Origin: Erpobdella octoculata
Lineage: Eukaryota > Annelida > Clitellata > Hirudinida > Erpobdellidae
Assembly: GCA_963978895.1 (NCBI GenBank)
Contig: OZ022246.1
Coordinates: 13,870,791 to 13,934,790, forward strand
Direction: 5' to 3'
Length of the DNA stretch: 64,000 nt
Below, piece after piece: positions 1 to 9,788 of the stretch (position 1 is its first letter; every line of letters starts with the position of its first letter). The notes under the pieces were generated by a model. It did no database searches and was not told the origin of the DNA. It worked only from the letters and a program-made list of their open reading frames with translations. A program made the position numbers and the translations under genes.

Positions 1-19
1 ACAAATTTCTGTTAATATA

Positions 20-545
20 CCTCTATATACTAGCGGGGTACCCGGCATTGCCCGGGGTTTTAGAGGTTTTTCTATTGTTTTTCTCTCGCTCCCGTTTTCT
101 TCCCCGCTTCTTCTCCCGCTCCCGGTCGCTTTCCCGTTCCCGCTTGCTCTCCAGTTCTCTGTCGCTTTCCCGCTTCCGCTCGCTCACCCGCTCCTGGTCG
201 CTTTTCCGCTCCCGGTCGTTTTCCCGCTCCCGGTGTCTTTCCCGATCCCGGACGCTTTCCTGCTCCCGGTCGCTTTCCCGCTCTCGCTTGCTTTCCAGTT
301 TCCGGTCGCTTTCCCTTTTCCGCTCGTTCTTTCGCTCTCAGTGCTTTTCAGTTCCCTCTTGCATTCCAGTACCTGTTTTCACTTATTTTCCAATTCCCGT
401 TACTGCTCGCTCTCCGCTCATTTTGTGACCCGTTTCAATTTTTGTTCACTATAATTTTCTCCCATTGACTATCAAGGTTGTGTGAAAATTTCATTATGAT
501 AGGATGAATGGTGTTGCAATGCATAAAGGACATACATACATACAG
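20..545 (+). repeat. Interspersed GC-rich repeat, family A, copy 1
   Basis: The copy opens with the family signature (CTAGCGGGGTACCCGGC at 29-45, then a GCCCGGGG block) followed by a T/C-rich low-complexity stretch built from a degenerate 18-base unit of the type CCGGTCGCTTTCCCGCTCC (about 60-420). It closes at 465-540 with a module reading, on the minus strand, ATGCATTGCAACACCATTC and onward, also present in the copies near 24.3, 25.2, 26.0, 32.0 and 62.9 kb. The long open frames here ([13 protein letters not shown] or VAFPFPVAF-type peptides) are products of an 18-base periodic repeat that lacks stops in several frames, not genes. Confidence 0.85.
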
Positions 546-910
546 TCATTTTATATATATAGTTACTTAATATTAAAACTATGACTCATAATTAAACAAA
601 ATAAATAAATTTTATCCTAATTTAACCACAAAAGTTTAAAAGATTAATTCAAAAGCAAGTGTGTGCATTAGAGGTGTGTGCGGGGACGACTTTTCGTCCC
701 CATCCCCAACCGTCCCCGTGAGTGTCATCCCCATCCCCATCCATCCCCGCCATTATCGTCCCCATCCCCAACCGTCCCCGCAGTGTTTCATCCCCATCCC
801 CAACCATCCCCGCAGTCCATAAATCTTTCATCCCCATCCCCATCCGTCCCCGCACCGTTTATTCCCAATTTTTATTCAATCCTGTACTAGTCATTATTTA
901 TAACTTAAGT

Positions 911-1010
<100 letters not shown>

Positions 1011-1054
1011 GTAATTACACTGTAATAGGAATCAATACAATTTATTTAAGACCA

Positions 1055-1830
1055 TGAATAAATAAAAGTCCATCGACGTTTTTTTCACTTAGCCGAGTTC
1101 GTCTATCATTTATTGTTAGTCCACCCATTGAAAATACTCTTTCAGAGGATGTGCTTGCTGCCGGCACACTCAAAATATTTGATGTTTGCTAACCGCTGGA
1201 CAAGATCTTGCTTTGCTTGCCTCACAACACTTTCTAGACGTCGAGAAATAGTTGTACGGTCAGGTAAAATATTATCGATATCCTCTACTTGACCATATTT
1301 GGCTCCAACGTTTATGTGTTTTTTGACCAAATGTCTAAACCCCTGACCTTCAACTATTGAAAAAGGCCTGTAAAGTTTTAATATAATTTTTAAATAAAAA
1401 ATTGTTAGATGTGGATTAAACTTAATTATATTTTCTGAACAAAACCAACCTGATATCCTTGGCACACATATCCACAATAGAGTCGGCCAACTCAGTTTTT
1501 ACGGCTGGTGGAACTGTGGTCGACGTCACGCCGCTGAAAACCCTTTATAATATAAAGTTTATATGACAACAGACTTTTCTGTGGCATTGGTGATTGACAT
1601 ACAAAAATCGATGTGAGTGCTTAACACACTGGTACCATCGCGAGATTTCCACTTCAGAATTGAGTTGCATTTTTCACATTTAACGAATGCCACCGGCACG
1701 TTATCTACTCTGACTAGACTAGCTTGAATGACTTCCAAACAACACTCTTTCCTTTGTCACATTCGTATGTACTGACACGATCAGTGTTGGAGTTAACTAA
1801 TTTTTGAATGTCAGCCTTTTCCATATTTAA
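1055..1830 (-). pseudogene. hAT-1 transposase remnant (BED finger, core fragment, C-terminal dimerisation domain)
   Basis: Read on the minus strand, three pieces are recognisable. Around 1600-1710 there is a BED-type zinc finger with Cys-x2-Cys (KCEKC), then DGTSVLSTH and a final His-x3-Cys. Around 1190-1400 there is a core fragment containing RPFSIVEGQGFRHLV, typical of hAT transposases. At 1055-1165 there is the C-terminal dimerisation motif SSERVFSMGGLTINDRR followed by NVDGLLFIHG. The pieces are in different frames with stops between them (for example after KSFKLV near 1714), and most of the catalytic core is missing. The gene is dead. The assignment to hAT rests on these motifs plus the 8-base duplication of the host element. 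Confidence 0.85.
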
Positions 1831-2245
1831 CTTGAAATTCGAACTACGATTTCGAAAATTAAACAAATAATGCAACCTACGACGTGAAAACTTTCGGTAA
1901 TTCATTATCAGCGATAAACAACGGCGCGTTGCAAAGATTAAAAACGTTAGCGATGATAATTATTACTTGATACATTTTAATTTAATTATTTTTTATAAAA
2001 TAAAATAATTTTAATTTTGTGGTGATACCGCAAAAACTCGTCCCCATCCCCGCGGTAGTCCCGCAACGTTTTTTTCCCTCCCCGCGGTAGTCCCGCAACG
2101 TTTTTTTCCATCCCCGCGGTAACCCCGCAAAGTCGTCCCCAATACCGCGGTATCCCCACCTCATTCGTCCCCATTTCCGCGGAATTACCGCAAAATCCGC
2201 GGTATTCCCGCCGTCCCCACTACCGTGCACACCTCTAGTGTGCAT

Positions 2246-4370
2246 ACAACTACATAGGTAGTTGAAAAACCTGCAACATAAAATAAAAAATTATTAACTT
2301 TTTAAAACAAGTTGAATAATTAATAAACGTGATTATTGCATCTAATTAGTTTTCAAATTATTAAAAAAAACCGATTATCGATATTTTATTTTACATGTTC
2401 AAATTTTTTGTCCAGCAAAGTTAATCTCACTATAATTATATCCTTTGTGCTCCAAAAAAATGTTTTTATATTTTTCTTTTTTTCATTTTTAAATTGCTGG
2501 ATTTCTAAAACCAGAAGCAAATTTTTTTTAACTGCTGCATAGAAACAGTTTTAAACTTTTTTATTAATTTAATTACGGTCTTTCTTCAAGACATTTTCAG
2601 TATATGTCGGCTATTGAACCTTTAACAACCATAGCAAATTCTAATGTTAGCTTTCACATTAAATAATTTCAATTAATTAAGCATTCAATGCAAATTACTA
2701 ATTTATTGCAAGTTTTTTGAACCCAGTAGAATAAAACAAGGTAGCTGAGTTCATAAAATGTATGCAATTTGAACCAGCTAGACAACTTTCATGCAAAATG
2801 AGCAAGCATTAGGTACAATACTACAAAATTTAACAAGAAAATAAATTTTTAGCGTTGTAAAATTTGCATATTTTTTAACAATTACAATTCTTATACATTA
2901 AAATAAAAGTTTTTAATTATGTTATCAAACACAGAAGCTATTTCAGACACATCGTATGTGTGCACAGGCATATAGATTTTTTTTTTATATAAGGGTATTT
3001 CATATTGTTATTCAAATCAGACCATACACAATACATTAATTTTAGTTACTTAAAAAAAATTAAACTTGCTCTTTTGAACCCATAAAATAAATGTAACTAA
3101 ATTCAGAGTTGTTAAAAATTTAATTATGCTATAGATGTTTTCAAAAAACATGGCTATCTTGATATAACAAATAGATCCCCAACCTACTCTAGCACATAGT
3201 ATGATTAATATAGATAGTTATATAAAGATATCTTTGTCAACAAGCATCAAGTTGTGAAGAAATAGTGTAATGTATCTCTTTTAGAATTCTATATTATTTG
3301 AAACTTATATTGCACCGTTGATATAAATATACTTCTAGGGCGCTTTACAGAAGCAATTATTACTAGAAATTTTTATTAATAGCAATAATTGTCAATTATC
3401 AACAATTATTTTAATTTAAAATATTAATAAAGTTAATTGTTAAGTATTTTACACCATAATTTTTAAAATAGAATATTACGTTGCAAAGATATAATAAAGC
3501 CGCGACGCCATTGGACAACCTTGTAGGCCACGCCCCATTACGTACAACATAGCTATAGCGCAGGCTTGAAATTTGAATGTTTATGACTGCATTAGACTGG
3601 AGTTATTAATGTTGATTGTTTATATAATTTATTCAGTTAAAAACTTGTTCATCGTCATAAACTTGTCTGAAAAATTGTTTTTTTTTGCTTTTTATGTTGT
3701 AACTTTTCAAATTACTAACGTCATAACTACTATGCAATGTTCGTGTTATTGTTCTCTAAAGTTATTTAAAAATTTATTTGAGAAAAGTTCTGTAAAAGAT
3801 TGGTAGCAATAGTAACTTGTGCTAATTGTCGATTGTCTGCGTAAAAATCGCTGTAATTGTATTGTATTTTTTATTTGCTCAATAGAGTGAGCATTTTTTA
3901 ACCTTGAGCAAAATATTTCAATTCTTTCGCTAGACTTTTAAGTTTATACTTTAATCGCCAGAGCTGGGTTTCAAATACGATTTTCTTAATTTTAAGTTGT
4001 GCATAAACCAGAAACGTCACTTTGTTTCTGAAGCAAATAAAAGAAATATCTAAACGCTTCAAGTTTTATTCATCTACGTTTCTATTAAATGTTGAACAGT
4101 GTCAAATTCTGTTTAACACAAGAAAATCGATATCTTTTGAAACAATTGAAACTAAATACCTATGCAGCGAATTTACTATTTACTGCTGCGATAATTCTTA
4201 GGTTATACTCAGACTCAGTTATATCATCAGAAAAATTATTTTTTCTTTTTAGTTCACAAAAACGCGGTTTTTTAAAAAGTTGCTTTTTATATTTTATTTT
4301 TTAGACACCTGTGTGTGTGTTTTTAGGCCTGTTGTCCGACAGGCTTTGATGCTAAAAAGAGATTCAAGTG
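2246..4370. other. AT-rich intergenic stretch, no gene recognised
   Basis: This stretch has homopolymer runs and no open frame with recognisable motifs. A small less AT-rich island at 3490-3560 carries an inverted CCAAT (CATTGG) and a GC-box-like CCACGCCCC, a combination seen in some promoters, but no convincing coding exon follows. The 77-codon frame at 3573-3806 has no family features. Confidence 0.5.
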
Positions 4371-4373
4371 AAG

Positions 4374-5155
4374 TACTAACTGAAAATTTATCTGAAAAAT
4401 CATGTTAACTTTAAATGTAATACTCATAGTAAAAAAAAGTAGTAATCTTGTAACTGTAATACAAACTGAAAAAAAATTGCTTTTCTGAAATGCGCCAACA
4501 TTTTATTATTTTGTTTATATTTGTATTTTATCTCTATTATGATTTCCTTTTTCATCGCTTTATTTGCATTTAACGATGTATAGACAATGTTTAAAAGCAC
4601 TTTTTGAAGATACAGCACTGTGTGCAGCGCCATGTCCCAAAACCACTTCTTTTTCCGAAGAGATTAGTGCAGAGCTCTCATCCATTCGGACTGCTTCTAT
4701 AGCATACGAAAAAACTAATGGATTAGATTTTTTGACAGCTCCTGGTGTAGAAGCTTAATATCCAATTTTAGCCGAAATGGCACAAGATTTGATACCACCC
4801 CCTGCATCACAGGCTTACGTTAAGAAAATTTTTTCGGTTTTAGCATGGAAAAATCAGACTTACAAAAAATTTAGAACTACAGACATTTGTTAAAATTAAC
4901 AAAATATTTTATTAACTAAAATAATTATAGGTTTTCTGCATGAAAATATAATCTTGAATCGATATCCATTTTGTTTTTCTGTTATGAATATTAATAACTG
5001 TTATACTAACTGTAATAGTAACTGAAAAAACATTAACTCTAATATTAACTGAAAAAAATGAATAAAATTAACTATAACTGTAATACTAACTAAAAAATAT
5101 TAGATTGACTAACTTTAACTGATACTCTAACTGAAAACCCCTAACTGAAACAACA
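4374..5155 (+). pseudogene. Decayed hAT fragment with subterminal repeats
   Basis: Between 4590 and 4880 the plus strand encodes a hAT C-terminal region: ALFEDTALCAAPC, then after a stop YPILAEMAQDLIPPPASQA and KKIFSVLAWK, which match the usual YP-hydrophobic-ARD-PASQA-ERxFS pattern of hAT dimerisation domains. It is flanked on both sides (4374-4470 and 4990-5150) by degenerate repeats of AACTGTAATACTAACTGAAA type, probably subterminal repeats. The right edge near 5155 reads AACTGAAACAACACTG, whose complement begins CAGTGTTG like a hAT terminus. I could not find a matching left end, so it appears truncated. Confidence 0.65.
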
Positions 5156-6039
5156 CTGCACCACTCCTGATCTGTATAAATCCGCTACTGCAAAAAACAA
5201 TCAAACAAAAAATAACACAAAGTAATAATAATAAAACAAAAAATGTAAATAAATTGATAGTAAACACAAATGATGATAAGAAAAAAACAACAAGGAAGTG
5301 ATAGAGAAGTAAGATCATTTAGTGAGAAAGTATAATTTAGTTTCTTGAAGTGATCCTATTGGCTCGCGATCGGGTGCGCAGCGCATCTGTGAAACTTTTG
5401 TTTGAAGATGCGTCTTCTGAACAATTCCAATTACAATTAACCAATTAATTTGCTTTTGTTGATGTGGCTGGAATAAGATGAAACATCATACGAATTCTTG
5501 TGAGACCAGTAAGACGTGAAAATTAGAAGCCCATACAATGTTATCATATGTCAGAAAAGGTCAGTGATGGGCAAAAGTTAACGAAAAAGTTACTAACTAA
5601 TAATTTAACTACTTTTTTTTAAGTTAAAAGCAAAGTTTAACTAAAGAAAAAAGTTTAAAGTGATTGTTTAACTACTATTTTGTAGTTTCTAACTAGAAAG
5701 TTCAACTAACAAAATTTAGTTGCTTTAAAAAATCCTAATAAAATTGTATATTTATCAGTTCTTGGGTTTATACTTTATTACGTTTTGTTTAAATCATTTC
5801 CTTTTGAACTCTCAAATCTCGCTGTTTTGCAGTTTAGAGAATAGAATATATACTGGTAATAAGTAAAGAATAAGATGCATAGTGCATAGTAAAAACGTGT
5901 TTTGAAGAAATCAAGTTTAAAGATGACAGTCAGGACAGTAAAAATTTCAGCGCAAGATGCCGAATTTGTCTTAATAGGCGCGTCTGCGGCAACGCTTCAA
6001 GCAGTTCTAATTTTCTTACACACAGGTTAGATTTGCTTT

Positions 6040-6231
6040 ATAGTTCTGTTCTATTTAATTGCCATAGTTCTGTTCTATTTAATTGCCATAGTTCTGTTCT
6101 ATTTAATTGCCATAGTTCTGTTCTATTTAATTGCCATAGTTCTGTTCTATTTAATTGCCATAGTTCTGTTCTATTTAATTGCCATAGTTCTGTTCTATTT
6201 AATTGCCATAGTTCTGTTCTATTTAATTGCC
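6040..6231. repeat. 24-bp tandem repeat, exactly 8 copies
   Basis: Eight head-to-tail copies of a 24-base unit beginning ATAGTTCTGTTC and ending TTTAATTGCC fill 6040-6231 with no visible mismatch between copies. The unit length is a multiple of three, which makes an open frame of HSSVLFNC repeats that I regard as fortuitous. The array is inside hAT-2, and its homogeneity implies a recent expansion. Confidence 0.97.
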
Positions 6232-6691
6232 ATAGAAATGATTATTAACTGATAAATAATTTGTCCCATATTTGGCTTGTCTGAAGTAAGCATAACATAT
6301 TCAAAATGGCTCGCTAGTCTCACAAATGATTAAAACTATTAAGTGTATTGTTTTATTTACATTTAATTTGTGTAAATTTAGCATAGATTTTTCCTACTTA
6401 CTAAAGGAATTTTATTCGAAAGAGTAACTTTCACCAGTACAAAATAGGCAAAGAAACGCCGAAGATAAGACAATGAGGAATGTGCAGATGAAATGCTTCC
6501 AGTAAAGAAACATGTTGCAATTAATTGTATTCTTCCAAAAAAAAACTCATTGATATGGGTATAGCTTTTCGTGCATGTAAAAATATTAATTGGCTTTTTT
6601 AACTATTTCAACTAGTATCTTTTCTAAAACTGATAACGTAAATAGTCTTCTGGCCTTCCCTATAATAGCTGAAGCGTTTAAGAATTTCCAG

Positions 6692-6806
6692 TTCGGCTGC
6701 TGTTGAACGTCTTTTCAGCGCTGCTGGACAAGTTTTGACAGCTCAGAGATGCAAGATAGCTGTTGAAACAATTAAAATACTGATTTTTCTGTGGTCAAAG
6801 TTAAAG
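6692..6806 (+). pseudogene. hAT-2 transposase C-terminal dimerisation domain remnant
   Basis: The plus strand reads SSSAAVERLFSAAGQVLTAQ and continues with RCKIAVETIKILIFLWSKLK. This is the classic hAT family dimerisation motif (SSAAVERxFSxAG, then a helix ending near LIFLW). Upstream the frame is interrupted, and no intact catalytic core is visible between 6240 and 6690, so this is the surviving 3' end of a transposase gene inside hAT-2. Confidence 0.88.
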
Positions 6807-7419
6807 TCCCAAACCAATTTCTGCTCACAAGTTATCATGTTAAAATTGTAATATTCAGTTTAGTTGGAAATAAAATTTCAAACAATGAGTCATTCTAATT
6901 GTTGATCATGTTATGAAATAATTTAGAATCAAAATTTCAGGCGTGATCTTTGATCATGTTATAAGTTAATTGAAAAAACCAAAATTGCCAATATCAGTAT
7001 AAAAAGCAAAATGTTAAGAAATAGTTGGAAAACGTTAAACTACTTTTTTTTAGTTAAGTTATAATTTTTTTTAAATTAGTTGCAACTACAAGTTTTTTGT
7101 AATAGTTTATAGTTCTTTACACCAGGTGTTTTAAGACTGTTATGGCTGTATGTTGGAAGCACCTAAGTACTTCCTGTCGTGGATCATAATTTTATCTTTT
7201 TAACTTTCCCCTCTTCCTTTCTCCAGGCTTGGGACTGGCTTTCAAAAGCAAGGCGGAGTTTCTGAAAGTTTAACTAAAGTTTTTTAGTTAAAAGTTAGTA
7301 AAAGTTTAACTAAACAAAAGTAGTTTGTGCCCATCTCTGGAAAAGGTTACACCATTGAGTGGTAAAGCATCAAAGCCGTTTTTGTATTAATAAAATGTCT
7401 TATTCTAGAAATTATACCA

Positions 7420-7640
7420 ATATTTATTATTTTTTATTTTTAATATTAGTGATATGAAGTGACCATGTTAAATCCTCATCAATGACTACTTCCAAAAATT
7501 TGCAAAAAGATGTATGGGCTATAGAACTATTATTAAAATATAAACAGGATTTATTTTTTAATTTTTTTCTACTGGAGTGAAATATAATATAGTTAGTTTT
7601 GGCAAGATTCGGTGATAATTTATTACAGACCAATATTCCG
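7420..7640 (-). pseudogene. LINE reverse transcriptase fragment
   Basis: The minus strand encodes NKLSPNLAKTNYIIFHSS, then FLEVVIDEDLTWSLHI and NIKNK. This is the segment just after the YADD motif in Jockey-superfamily non-LTR reverse transcriptases (N-LSLNxxKTNYxxF, then KFLGVxID-LTWxxHI). Only about 70 codons remain and there is no YADD box or endonuclease nearby. The fragment starts only 80 bp from the right end of hAT-2. Confidence 0.75.
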
Positions 7641-9458
7641 AGACAAGGATTAATTCAGAATTTATTTAAGAAGATAATTGATAATAAAAAATACTGAAAC
7701 TTTTCATACCGTAGATTTTTACACGACAAAATTTAATACCGACGATAGTTATTTTTATTTGCGTTTAATATTAAGGGAGTTAAAAACATAAAAATTAATA
7801 GTTAATACCAGAAGTGCAAAAAAGTAAAGATTGATAAGAGGGTTATAACAAAACCAAAGTTGTCCAAAATAGTTCCTAACACGACATTAACACATGCTGA
7901 AAAAATTAAATTTCATTAAATTTTTTTATTTACTTTAGTTTATGGATACAGGATATGAGCCAATGAAATGAAGAACCTACTGACCGCCGCGTAATGCGAA
8001 ATTGCTAACATAAGTACATATATACATACATACATACATTTTTTTATAGAAAAGTAGCTATCAAAGCTGGATACAGGCTTTTGGCAGCCAGGGAAAGCGT
8101 CATGCATTGTATAATTTCAGATTATTGATTTTTATTTAAAAACATTGTAAATATTTGCACACTGTGTTTTGTCATTTCCTCATCAGTGCTACCTAAAAAA
8201 TTGCACCCACCAGCAATGATCAAAGTTAGTACCAAACGTCGAAACGGGACTTCATCTTATGGTTTTCAGCACGGCCGAGGCTACTGTGTCGAGTAGTGGG
8301 ATTTTGTGTTTGTAACAAGTAAAGATAAAAAATAAATTTAAAAAATTCTTTTGTTTGCCTCTTTATCTGAGTCAACGAACTAAAATTTTTAATTCTAAAA
8401 CAACCGTTATACGCTCAATCTTGTAAATTGTTTATTTCTTTCATATAAAATCAAAATTTATAAATTTATGGATTAGTTGTTATCTAAAACACTTTATTCA
8501 TATATTGCTATCGAGAATGCAGCTATTCTGAAAGTTTCAAAGCTCTATGTAGATGAATATTTGCGTTCACCTGTAACGGTCAAGTTGAAATTCAAAATTA
8601 TTAAGACCTTATTCATTTCGGAATCATTCAATTCATGTATTGTCATCCAGAATAAAGCTTTCTTGAAAGTTTTAAAGCTCTAGGTAATCAAAAAGTGGGT
8701 GAATTTTTGTTTCTAAGATTTGATCACTACAGGCAAACAACCAAACAAACAAACAAACAGAGAAACGAGTGAAGTTAAATAAAAGCATTTAAAACGGACA
8801 AAACGGGCCTATGATTTTGTGCCTATTTAACGGGCCGTGCCTCAAAAAATGACCCATGCAGCGCTTTGCTAGTTAAATTCAATAAATGAACTAAAACGTT
8901 AATGTTGCTTATATCAAGAATAACACAAATTTAATGCAATATATCAAGACCACCCAGTAACTATACGAAACTTTAAAAAAACAAATAAAATATTTGTAAC
9001 TGCTATAACTTAATTTTTATAATTTTCAACGCGGCATAATGTCAATTGACTTCTAAACCACGAACTACAACAAATAAATGTTGTTGATTCACTGAGACTC
9101 CAAGACTCTGTCCTAAGGCAACTCCACCCCCAAGGTTTTTCTGAAATGACGCTCCTGGGATTAAGCGTACTAAGTTGCTTGCATGAAAATTATTGTACAG
9201 CTTGTTGGCTGGCTGGAGGAAATCCGCCACTTACATACCGATGCTGGAGCAGCATCGTGGTTGCATCAGTCGTGATAGCCAGTGATGTGACTTAATGCAC
9301 ACATTCACAAAAGATGATTAGTTTTAACACCTGTGATTTTCAGTGTTCATAGAAGGCGGGCATCTTTTTAGTATTGTAGTGGGGCGCCAAGGGGCGCCAT
9401 TTAAGACCCAACAGGGGCACGTGGGGCAGGCTGTCCCTAAACTAAATCCGCCACTGGT
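7641..9458. other. Intergenic, no gene recognised; transposon-end-like motifs
   Basis: Mostly AT-rich unique sequence. GC-richer islands at 9050-9240 and 9340-9458 contain AAATCCGCCACT (near 9220) and AAATCCGCCACTG (ending about 9456, just before the microsatellite). Inverted, these read CAGTGGCGGATTT, a terminus seen in some hAT elements. No partner end or duplication was found for either. The 62-codon minus-strand frame at 9042-9230 is not recognised. Confidence 0.45.
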
Positions 9459-9749
9459 ACATACGTACATACGTGCATACGTGCATACGTACATAAGTAC
9501 ATACATACATACATACATGCATACATACATACCTACATACATACATACATACATACATACATACATACATACATACATACATACATACATACATACATAC
9601 ATACATACATACATACATACATACATACATACATACATACATACATACATACATACATACATACATACATACATACATACATACATACATACATACATAC
9701 ATACATACATACATACATACATACATACATACCTACCTACATACATACA

Positions 9750-9780
<31 letters not shown>
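9459..9780. repeat. (ACAT)n microsatellite
   Basis: ACAT repeats, imperfect with ACGT and ATGC variants in the first 70 bp and then nearly perfect to about 9776. It borders the 3' end of the CR1/L2-like LINE. Long open frames of repeating YIHT or MYVC residues here are artefacts of a tetranucleotide repeat lacking stops. Confidence 0.98.
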
Positions 9781-9788
9781 TATTATTA

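Larger units (their letters stand above)
5562..7339 (+). mobile_element. hAT DNA transposon hAT-2, complete ends
   Basis: Termini are CAGTGATGGGCA on the left (5562) and, inverted, CAGAGATGGGCA on the right (ending 7339). They are flanked by a perfect 8-base duplication GAAAAGGT (5554-5561 and 7340-7347). Subterminal regions (5570-5720 and 7010-7330) are filled with AGTTTAACTA and AGTTAAAAGT type repeats on both strands. Inside are a 24-base tandem array (6040-6231), a 37-base segment also found in the Gypsy LTR at 17 kb, a hAT C-terminal domain (6692-6806) and a CCAGGCTTGGGACTGGCTT module at 7227. It shares its terminus with hAT-3 at 46.7 kb. Confidence 0.92.

Noticed and set aside
48..454. 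SRSRSL-, VAFPFP- and RERESD-type open frames in family A tails (also 24.7, 25.5, 32.3, 56.3 and 62.1 kb)
   Set aside because: An 18-bp low-complexity repeat gives open frames on both strands, and the copies differ by indels.
3573..3806. 77-codon frame after a promoter-like GC patch
   Set aside because: The composition is hydrophobic and AT-driven, with no homology I recognise and no splice context.
6040..6231. CRISPR-like array
   Set aside because: The eight 24-bp units are contiguous without spacers, in a eukaryotic transposon.
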